The translations under genes and the position numbers were made by a program. Shown piece after piece: positions 7,603 through 13,187 of a stretch of DNA of 21,158 bases. Position 1 is the first letter of the stretch. Every line of letters begins with the position of its first letter. The notes below the pieces were generated by a model that saw nothing but the letters and a program-made list of their open reading frames with translations, was not told the origin of the DNA and did no database searches. Origin of the DNA: JAQGMJ01 sp036271855 (GTDB taxonomy: Bacteria; Pseudomonadota; Gammaproteobacteria; Burkholderiales; JAEUOS01); contig DATAZV010000095.1 in assembly GCA_036271855.1 (NCBI GenBank), positions 1 to 21,158 of the forward strand, given 5' to 3'.

Positions 7603-7923
7603 ATGAACGCGCGCAACCAGTTTCCCTTCGGCAACGGCCAGACCCAGCTCGAGCTCAGCCATCCGCACATCGTCGAGCGCCTGCGCCTGCTCTGGGGGCA
7701 TCCTGAAGGCCTGACCTTTCTCTCCGGCCTGCTGGTCGACAATCGCGGCGGCCGCAAGGGTTTCACGCGCGAGGTGTTCAACGAACTGGCGGCCCTGCTG
7801 GACCGCTACCCGCTGGAATTCACCGCCGTGCGCATCACCCCGCCGTCAGGCCTCGCCTGGCGCACGCCCGGGGCGGTATTCGCCGACTCGCACGATCTGT
7901 CGCGCCGCCGCGTCAGCGCCTAG
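7603..7923 (+). CDS. Small conserved-looking protein of unknown function
   Basis: This is a 106-residue, probably cytoplasmic protein with no signal or membrane segment. The core ERLRLLWGHPEG, then LLVDNRGGRKGF, then EVFNELAALLDRYP, reminds me of a family of short uncharacterised proteobacterial proteins sharing an LWG-x-PE ... D-RG-x-R-x-GF ... EV-x-x-EL pattern. That is from memory and not verified. The C-terminal 30 residues are less ordered. The ATG at 7603 has GGAGA at 7591-7595, a suitable Shine-Dalgarno. It lies 46 bases after the duplicated-repeat gene on the same strand, so the two are likely co-transcribed. No function can be assigned. Confidence 0.8.
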   Translation: MNARNQFPFGNGQTQLELSHPHIVERLRLLWGHPEGLTFLSGLLVDNRGGRKGFTREVFNELAALLDRYPLEFTAVRITPPSGLAWRTPGAVFADSHDLSRRRVSA

Positions 7924-8000
7924 CAGCCAGGCCGCGCGGTGCATGTGGCCCCGCGCAAACGCATGGATCGAGTGCACCGGGGAGGACTGGGTCATAATCT

Positions 8001-8027
8001 CCCGCACCGCCTGTCTGGCGGCGCGGG
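8001..8027 (+). other. GC-rich hairpin between two unknown genes
   Basis: CCCGC-A-CCGCC (8001-8011) pairs with GGCGG-C-GCGGG (8017-8027), a stem of ten pairs with one A/C mismatch and a five-base loop. No T-run follows. It could end the upstream transcript or protect its 3' end, or sit in the leader of the 8067 gene. Confidence 0.4.
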
Positions 8028-8066
8028 CGCAAGCGGCGCCGCAAAACAATTTCAACAAGGGATGCC

Positions 8067-8678
8067 ATGCTCAATCTTGCCGGTCGCCTCGGGCGCCTTG
8101 CCGCCCTGATCGCCGCTATCCTGCTGTCGCCGTGCGCAGGCGCGCAAAGCAGCAACGAGAAATGGGAGCCGCTGACCAGCGCACCCAAGGCCCATACCCT
8201 GCGCTACAGCGCCACCGCCACCCTGCTGGGCAAGCCGACCGCCGTGAGCCTGAAGTTCTACTGCGACACCACCCGCACCAAGAGCGAGACCGGCGCCACG
8301 GGCTTTGACCTGGTGATCGACAAGATCGCCACCCTCGCGCCCTTTGACTTCGAAGCCTTCGAAGGCCCGGATGCCCCCGCCGCCCGCCGCAACCTGATGA
8401 AAATCACCGTCACGCGCGCGGGCAAGCCGCCGCTGGTGATCAACACCTCGGCCGCCGGCTGGTCGCCCGACGGTCCCAACTTCGCCTTCGGTATTGCCGG
8501 CGAGAGCTACAAGGCGGCAAGCCCTGCCAGGACCTTGCTGCGGGCAATCGCCGAGGGCGCCGATACCCTGGGCATTTCGGTCACGGATGCGAAAAACCCG
8601 AAAGTGAAGCTGGAGCTGAGCATCCCTGTGGGACAAAAGACGGCGGACTTCAAGGCCCTGCTGGCGGATCTGAAATAG
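8067..8678 (+). CDS. Secreted protein of unknown function
   Basis: The 203-residue product has an N-terminal signal peptide: Arg-containing n-region, hydrophobic LAALIAAILLSPCAGA at about 11-26, and likely cleavage before QSSN. The lone signal-peptide cysteine follows Pro rather than Gly/Ala, so a lipoprotein is unlikely and periplasmic location is expected. The mature part looks beta-rich, with a KFYCDTTRTKS segment and a C-terminal charged helix. I do not recognise the family. AAGGGA a few bases before the ATG at 8067 supports the start. It lies 143 bases after the 7603 gene, with a hairpin between them, and is followed by a strong hairpin and a long gap. Confidence 0.8.
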   Translation: MLNLAGRLGRLAALIAAILLSPCAGAQSSNEKWEPLTSAPKAHTLRYSATATLLGKPTAVSLKFYCDTTRTKSETGATGFDLVIDKIATLAPFDFEAFEGPDAPAARRNLMKITVTRAGKPPLVINTSAAGWSPDGPNFAFGIAGESYKAASPARTLLRAIAEGADTLGISVTDAKNPKVKLELSIPVGQKTADFKALLADLK

Positions 8679-8696
8679 CGATTGCGCGGGGCGATG

Positions 8697-8725
8697 TCCG
8701 GCCGGCGAAGGCACGCCTGGCCGGA
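8697..8725 (+). terminator. Strong hairpin just after the secreted-protein gene
   Basis: TCCGGCC GGCG (8697-8707) pairs with CGCC and GGCCGGA (8714-8717 and 8719-8725), with one bulged T and a six-base loop. It begins 18 bases after the stop codon. There is no T-run, so it may stabilise the 3' end or assist factor-dependent termination rather than act as a full intrinsic terminator. Confidence 0.5.
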
Positions 8726-8887
8726 GCGAAAATCAACCACACATAGTTGCCGGCTTCCTGTATGTTAGTTACCAGGTGCCGCGCCCCTGCGCGAACAAAG
8801 CATGCGCCATTCCGGATCGCCCTCGCCGCTGTTTTTGCAGGCGGGTCCACGTACCCGCCCGGATCGATTCGCGGCGCGCCACTACAT

Positions 8888-9065
8888 TTGTGGTAGCGGG
8901 CCTCGTGCGGGTATAGCAAGAACCTGTTCTTTTGCAGGGAGCACGGGTTCGGCCCACGCCAACACAACTGTGTTCACCGGCGCAAACGGTGCGAAAAAAC
9001 CTGTGATTGACTGTGGTTTCGCGATTCGGCGAGCGTGTGCGCCCGCGCAATCGGCGTTTTTTCTC
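8888..9065 (+). ncRNA. Candidate structured intergenic transcript (speculative)
   Basis: The gap 8679-9190 (512 bases) holds no supported gene. Within it TTGTGG (8888-8893) and TATAGC (8912-8917), 18 bases apart, could be a weak promoter. Downstream come AACACA-AC-TGTGTT, a CACCG/CGGTG hairpin, a CGAAA...CC/GGTTTCG pairing, and finally an imperfect stem (9022-9053, or the smaller 9040-9056) followed by six T at 9057-9062. That order of hairpins ending in a T-run is what a small RNA of about 140 bases would look like. Each element alone is weak. Confidence 0.2.
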
Positions 9066-9162
9066 AGGTTTTATCAGGTTGGGCGAAAATCCGCGGCCGG
9101 AAATCAACGTGGTTCTTCAGGGAGACTTGCGCCAAGGGGTTGCCGTTGCCGCGCCAGACGGG

Positions 9163-9186
9163 TGCGCGGGCCGGGCGGCCCGCGCA
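9163..9186 (-). terminator. Ten-pair hairpin downstream of the amidase gene
   Basis: A perfect inverted repeat (arms 9163-9172 and 9177-9186, four-base loop) sits just beyond the amidase stop codon at 9191-9193. It is very GC-rich but lacks a T-run on the minus strand, so it is a hairpin for 3'-end protection or a weak terminator. Confidence 0.5.
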
Positions 9187-9190
9187 GGCA

Positions 9191-10627
9191 CTACGCCATC
9201 CAGACTTTTTCCGCGGGAATGGCCGCCATCTTGGATTTGGCCAGCGGCGGGTTGCGCGCGAAGTAGGCCTTGATGCCGCGCAAGATCGAGTTGGCGAGTT
9301 TTTCCTGGTAGGCCTCGTCGCGCAGGCGCGCTTCTTCATCCGGGTTGCTGATGAAGGCGGTCTCGACCAGGATGGAAGGAATGTCCGGCGCCTTGAGCAC
9401 GGCGAAACCGGCCTGCTCGACCGCGCCCTTGTGCAGGTCGTTGATGTTGCCCAGTTCGCCCAGCACGGCGCGCCCGAGTTTCAGGCTGTCGTTGATTTGG
9501 GCGGTGGTGGACAGGTCGAGCAGCACCCGCGCCAGATCCTTGTCCTGCGTGCCGAGGTTGACGCCGCCGATCAGGTCGGCCTCATTCTCCTTTTTCGCCA
9601 GCCAGTTGGCGGCGGAGGAGGTGGCGCCTTTTTCCGACAGGCAGAACACGGAGGAGCCGCGCGCCGAAGACTTGATAAAGGCGTCGGCGTGGATCGAGAC
9701 AAACAGGTCGGCCTGGACCCGGCGCGCTTTCTGCACCCGTACGTGCAGGGGTACGAAGTAGTCCGAGTCGCGCGTCATCATCGCCCGCATGTTCGGCTCG
9801 TTGTCGATCTTGTCCTTCAGGCGCTGGGCGACGGCGATGGTGATATTTTTTTCGTAGGTGCCGCGGCGGCCGACGGCGCCCGGGTCTTCGCCGCCGTGGC
9901 CAGGGTCGATGGTGATGGTGACCAGGCGGGCCACCACCGGCTTGCCGCCGGCGCTGCGCGCATCGTTCCTGGCGTCGGGGCGCTCGGGCTTGAGTTCGGG
10001 CTTGGGGTCGGCCTTGGCCAGGGCATCGGGCTTGACCATGGCGGGGTCGGCATTGGGCGACAAGCCGCCGTCGCGCGGCGCCAGGTCAGTGGGTACTTCC
10101 TGCTTGTCCAGCAGGGTCAGCAGCGGGTCGGCCGGGGTGGCGGGGTAGAGATCGAGCACCAGGCGGTGGCCGTATTCGCCGACCGGCTTCAGCTCAAACA
10201 CCTGCGGCTTGATCTCGGTCTTCAGGTCGAATACCAGGCGCACCACGCGCGCCTTGAACTGGCCGGCGCGCACGCCCGCAATATAGGGGTCGTTGGTCGC
10301 GGCCTTGGAAAACAGGTCCTTGAGTTTGCCGGTGAGTTCGAGGTCTTCGATGTCCAGCACCAGGCGATCCGGATTCTTGATCACCTGGTAGCTGTACTTC
10401 AGCGGCGCGTCGAGTTCGAGGGTGACGCGGGTGTAATCCTTCGAGGGCCAGGTGCGCACCGCGACGATCGCCTCGCCCTGGGCGAACAGCGGCGAGGAGG
10501 CGGCGAACAGCAGGACGCCGGAGGCTTTGAGGAATTTTCGTCGGGAAGCGGGGGAATGCGCAGCGAGGTTCGCGGCGGCCTCTATGGCGCCTGCGTCGGT
10601 CGGGGAAAGCGGAGATCGTTTAAGCAT
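9191..10627 (-). CDS. amiC: N-acetylmuramoyl-L-alanine amidase (AmiB/AmiC type) with AMIN domain
   Basis: This periplasmic zinc amidase splits septal peptidoglycan during daughter-cell separation. The 478-residue product has a twin-arginine-like leader: SRRKFLK at 28-34 then a hydrophobic stretch ending ASSPLFA, as in AmiC-type enzymes exported by Tat. An AMIN domain (about 52-160) directs septal targeting. A Pro/Asp-rich linker (about 165-230) is followed by the Amidase_3 domain with zinc ligands H244 (DPGHGG), E259 (GTYEKN) and H313 (SIHAD), and the catalytic E422 in VETAFISNPDEE. Activity normally needs an EnvC/NlpD-type activator. The start at 10627 overlaps the tsaE 3' end by 46 bases, suggesting translational coupling. 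It occupies the amiB position of the enterobacterial cluster; the symbol follows the Tat-like leader. Confidence 0.94.
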   Translation of the reverse strand: MLKRSPLSPTDAGAIEAAANLAAHSPASRRKFLKASGVLLFAASSPLFAQGEAIVAVRTWPSKDYTRVTLELDAPLKYSYQVIKNPDRLVLDIEDLELTGKLKDLFSKAATNDPYIAGVRAGQFKARVVRLVFDLKTEIKPQVFELKPVGEYGHRLVLDLYPATPADPLLTLLDKQEVPTDLAPRDGGLSPNADPAMVKPDALAKADPKPELKPERPDARNDARSAGGKPVVARLVTITIDPGHGGEDPGAVGRRGTYEKNITIAVAQRLKDKIDNEPNMRAMMTRDSDYFVPLHVRVQKARRVQADLFVSIHADAFIKSSARGSSVFCLSEKGATSSAANWLAKKENEADLIGGVNLGTQDKDLARVLLDLSTTAQINDSLKLGRAVLGELGNINDLHKGAVEQAGFAVLKAPDIPSILVETAFISNPDEEARLRDEAYQEKLANSILRGIKAYFARNPPLAKSKMAAIPAEKVWMA

Positions 10628-11106
10628 GATGTGCCGCGCTCGCTATGTGCGTTGAGGGTGATCCTGCGCGCCTGCTTGTCTATTGCCCCGTCTGCTGGTC
10701 CGTTCTCAAGCCCTGCCACTTCGATGACTGCGTCCATGTCCGCCGGGGGTAACAAATCCCCGGCTTTTTCGGGCCATTCCACCAGGCAGACGGTGTCCTG
10801 GTTGAAGTGCTCGTCCAGCCCCGCTTCCAGCCATTCTTCAGGCTGATTGAAGCGATAAAAATCAAAGTGATACAGAATATACCCAGAAATTACGTAAAGT
10901 TCAACCAGTGCGTAGGTCGGACTTCTTACCGGGCCGGTATGGCCGAGAGCCCGCAACAGCCCCCGGGTGAGGGTGGTTTTGCCCGCGCCCAGCTCTCCAT
11001 GCAGGTAAATCGTCAGTCCCGGGCGCAAAACCGCCGCCAATGCCGCGCCCAGGGCCAGGGTGGCGGCTTCATCGGGCAGGGCGTAGGTATGATTCGAAGA
11101 TGACAT
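10582..11106 (-). CDS. tsaE: tRNA threonylcarbamoyladenosine biosynthesis ATPase TsaE
   Basis: TsaE is the ATPase that works with TsaB and TsaD to make t6A37 in ANN-decoding tRNAs. The 174-residue product has YALPDEAATLALG at the N-terminus, Walker A GELGAGKTT at about 37-45, SPTYALVE with the switch-like Thr, HFDFYRF, and LVEWPEKAGDLLP. These are all standard for the family. It is about 20 residues longer than the E. coli protein, the extra length being a C-terminal tail that runs into the amidase reading frame. The ATG at 11106 puts the N-terminus in family register. No Shine-Dalgarno is seen. The start overlaps the divergent queG start by seven bases. Confidence 0.95.
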   Translation of the reverse strand: MSSSNHTYALPDEAATLALGAALAAVLRPGLTIYLHGELGAGKTTLTRGLLRALGHTGPVRSPTYALVELYVISGYILYHFDFYRFNQPEEWLEAGLDEHFNQDTVCLVEWPEKAGDLLPPADMDAVIEVAGLENGPADGAIDKQARRITLNAHSERGTSCLNDLRFPRPTQAP

Positions 11107-12224
11107 CAGCAGTAAACGATTCCGTGTCCGCCGCCGCGCCGGATGCGCAGGCCCTGAAGGCGCGGATTCGCGCTCGCGGGCTGGCCCTGGGCTTTGACGC
11201 GGTGGGTTTTGCCGGCGCCGACCTGGGGGAGGAGGCACAGGCGCGTCTGCAGGCGTGGCTGGAAGCGGGTTATCACGGCGAGATGGATTATATGGCCCGC
11301 CACGGCCTGAAACGCGTGCGCCCGGCCGAGCTGGTGCCCGGCACGCTCACCGTGATCACCGTGCGCATGAACTACCTGGCCGCGCCGATGGAACACGCCC
11401 AGGCGCGCCTGCAGCAGCCGGGCGAGGCCTATGTGTCGGTCTACGCCCATGGCCGCGACTATCACAAGGTAATGCGCAACCGTTTGCAACACCTGGCGGA
11501 GGAGGTAGAGAAGGAAGTGGGGGCCTACGGCTACCGCGTGTTCACCGATTCCGCTCCGGTGGCCGAAGTGGAACTGGGGGCGCAAAGCGGCCTGGGCTGG
11601 CGCGGCAAGCACACCCTGCTGCTCAATCGCGAGGCCGGTTCGATGTTTTTCCTGGGCGAGATCTACACCACCTTGGCCCTGCCGGCGGACGCACCGGTGG
11701 AGGACCATTGCGGCAGCTGCTTCGTCTGCAGCGCTGCCTGCCCGACCGGGGCGATCGTCGCGCCCCACACGGTGGACGCGCGGCGCTGCATTTCCTATCT
11801 CACCATCGAACTGAAGGGGGCGATCCCCGAGGAACTGCGGCCGCTGCTGGGCAACCGCATCTATGGCTGCGACGACTGCCAGCTTGCCTGCCCGTGGAAC
11901 AAGTTCGCGCAACTGGCGGCGGCGCCGGATTTCCAGGCGGTGCGCAACGGCCTGGACAGCAGCACCCTGGCCGCGCTGTTCGCCTGGAGCGAAGCCGAAT
12001 TCAGCCGGCGCATGGCCGGCAGCGCGATATTGCGCATCGGCTACCAGCGCTGGCTGCGCAATATCGCGGTGGCGCTGGGCAACGGTTTGCGTTCGGACCA
12101 GGCGCCCGCGGGATTGCGCGCGCAAATGCGGGCGGCGCTGGCAGCCCGCGCCGACGATGCCTCGCCGCTGGTGCGCGAGCATGTGGCGTGGGCGCTGCAG
12201 GAGGAGCAAAAGCGCGGCACGTAA
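11100..12224 (+). CDS. queG: Epoxyqueuosine reductase QueG
   Basis: QueG carries out the last step of queuosine synthesis, reducing epoxyqueuosine in tRNA with cobalamin and two 4Fe-4S clusters. In the 374-residue product YHGEMDYMARHG (about 58-69) and PGTLTVITVRMNYL (80-93) are family hallmarks. D150 in FTDSAPV is the likely catalytic acid of the cobalamin pocket. The cluster ligands are C204, C207, C210 and C214 (CGSCFVCSAACP), with C230, C257, C260 and C264 (GCDDCQLACPWN) in the second set. The C-terminal region is helical, HEAT-like. The start at 11100 is the best ATG. A GTG at 11124 is possible and would remove the overlap with tsaE, but it has no ribosome site either. A bidirectional terminator follows the stop immediately. 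Confidence 0.95.
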   Translation: MTSAVNDSVSAAAPDAQALKARIRARGLALGFDAVGFAGADLGEEAQARLQAWLEAGYHGEMDYMARHGLKRVRPAELVPGTLTVITVRMNYLAAPMEHAQARLQQPGEAYVSVYAHGRDYHKVMRNRLQHLAEEVEKEVGAYGYRVFTDSAPVAEVELGAQSGLGWRGKHTLLLNREAGSMFFLGEIYTTLALPADAPVEDHCGSCFVCSAACPTGAIVAPHTVDARRCISYLTIELKGAIPEELRPLLGNRIYGCDDCQLACPWNKFAQLAAAPDFQAVRNGLDSSTLAALFAWSEAEFSRRMAGSAILRIGYQRWLRNIAVALGNGLRSDQAPAGLRAQMRAALAARADDASPLVREHVAWALQEEQKRGT

Positions 12225-12229
12225 AAAAA

Positions 12230-12253
12230 CAAACCCCGCCGCGGCGGGGTTTG
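12230..12253. terminator. Bidirectional terminator between queG and the FecR-domain gene
   Basis: A perfect 24-base palindrome (arms 12230-12241 and 12242-12253) folds to about ten GC-rich pairs. On the minus strand it is followed by seven T (A-run 12223-12229), a strong intrinsic terminator for the FecR-domain gene that stops at 12270. On the plus strand TTTG closes the stem, making a weaker end for queG, whose stop codon is at 12222-12224. Confidence 0.88.
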
Positions 12254-12269
12254 CGTGCAACGCGCCGCC

Positions 12270-12998
12270 TTAGCGGAAGCGCGGCATGATCTGGATCGGC
12301 TGGGTCAGCTGCATGATCAGGGCGTCGAAGCCGCCGCCGGTGAGGAAGGCGGGGCGCTCGCGCAGCAGCTGCACCGGCTCTTCGCCGGGGCGCGGATTGG
12401 CCAGCGCCAGGCCGGTCTGCTCCGGCTTGACGTCGGTGTTGGGGCCGGCGGCGACCGAGATGTTGGTGGTACCGTCGTAGACGTAGTTGTAGGTGCCGGC
12501 GCGGGTATCGGCGCTGTCGGTTTCGACCACCGCGAGCTCGAAGTCGGTGCCGCGGATGCCGACGGTGGCGGTGGTGGTGGCGAAGCGCACGTTGGTGGGG
12601 TGGCTCTTGCCGACCAGGCCGCTGACGGCGCGCATCGCGCCCTTGAACAGATTGACCACCATGCCGTCGGTGGCCTTGTCGTCATAGCGGTATTCGGCCA
12701 GTTTCATCTGGGTATTCGGGCGCAGCAGCACGCGGGAGTCGTCGCGCAGCTTGAGCATCACCTCGGCGCCACCCTGGGTGTTGACGGTCTCGCCGGCGTT
12801 GATCGCCTCACCGCTTCTCACCGGGCGCGACTGGTTGTTGGCGCCGACGATGGTGGCGTCGCCGTTGACGCGTTCGATCGCGCCGGCGGCTTGTTGCGCG
12901 TGCGCCTGCGGCACGAAAAACAGCGCCCCCAGCAAGGGCAGCGCAAGCAGCCACAGGCGGGTGCGATTGATCGGCTGCGCGGTCCTGGAGTGGTTCAT
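12270..12998 (-). CDS. FecR-domain periplasmic protein
   Basis: The 242-residue product has a signal peptide: Arg-rich n-region, LWLLALPLLGALFFV, cleavage after AHA near residue 35. This is followed by a FecR-type domain. The diagnostic parts are the GEAINAGETVNT turn, AEVMLKLRDDSRVLLRPNTQMKLAEY, LFKGAMRAVSG, and ATTTATVGIRGTDFEL. Unlike the iron-signalling anti-sigma regulator FecR there is no cytoplasmic N-terminal part or following membrane segment, and no sigma factor or TonB receptor adjoins. It therefore belongs to the stand-alone secreted group of unclear role. I chose the ATG at 12998 because AAAGGA is six bases upstream; the in-frame ATG at 13019 has poorer support. It diverges from the polymerase gene across a gap with an inverted repeat. 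Confidence 0.88.
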   Translation of the reverse strand: MNHSRTAQPINRTRLWLLALPLLGALFFVPQAHAQQAAGAIERVNGDATIVGANNQSRPVRSGEAINAGETVNTQGGAEVMLKLRDDSRVLLRPNTQMKLAEYRYDDKATDGMVVNLFKGAMRAVSGLVGKSHPTNVRFATTTATVGIRGTDFELAVVETDSADTRAGTYNYVYDGTTNISVAAGPNTDVKPEQTGLALANPRPGEEPVQLLRERPAFLTGGGFDALIMQLTQPIQIMPRFR

Positions 12999-13004
12999 GT
13001 GTTT

Positions 13005-13010
13005 TCCTTT
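13005..13010 (-). promoter_or_regulatory. Ribosome binding site deciding the FecR-domain protein start
   Basis: AAAGGA on the minus strand lies six bases upstream of the ATG at 12998. It is inside the frame that would be used from the ATG at 13019, so the shorter form is preferred. Confidence 0.55.
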
Positions 13011-13122
13011 TGCCTTCATGTCGTGTTTCTTCTGGTTGTGTGGCTGCGCACGCCTGCGCGGACAGCGAACCGATGGCTATTATGGCGCCTTCGCGCCGTG
13101 ATGCGGTATTGTCACCGCCATG

Positions 13123-13160
13123 ATTGTTCCACCAGGGTGCCGCGACACCGCAGGAACAAT
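13123..13160. promoter_or_regulatory. Inverted repeat between the FecR-domain and polymerase genes
   Basis: ATTGTTCC (13123-13130) and its exact complement GGAACAAT (13153-13160) are separated by 22 bases that contain a smaller GGTG/CACC pairing. The element lies in the divergent gap 12999-13187, 27 bases before the polymerase ATG. It could be an operator (arm centres about three helix turns apart) or a leader hairpin. No confident promoter was identified alongside it. Confidence 0.4.
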
Positions 13161-13187
13161 GTCACAAGTACTTGAATTTAATCGGGG

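Noticed and set aside
8769..9266. Short open frames in the 8679-9190 gap (112 and 154 codons)
   Set aside because: Basic, Arg/Cys-rich translations with no ribosome site or family resemblance; treated as non-coding.
9035..10846. 603-codon plus-strand open frame antisense to the amidase and tsaE
   Set aside because: An antisense shadow; amidase zinc ligands and TsaE Walker A are all on the minus strand.
11106..12260. 384-codon minus-strand open frame antisense to queG
   Set aside because: Arg/His/Gln-rich shadow; queG with its cysteine clusters is the real gene.
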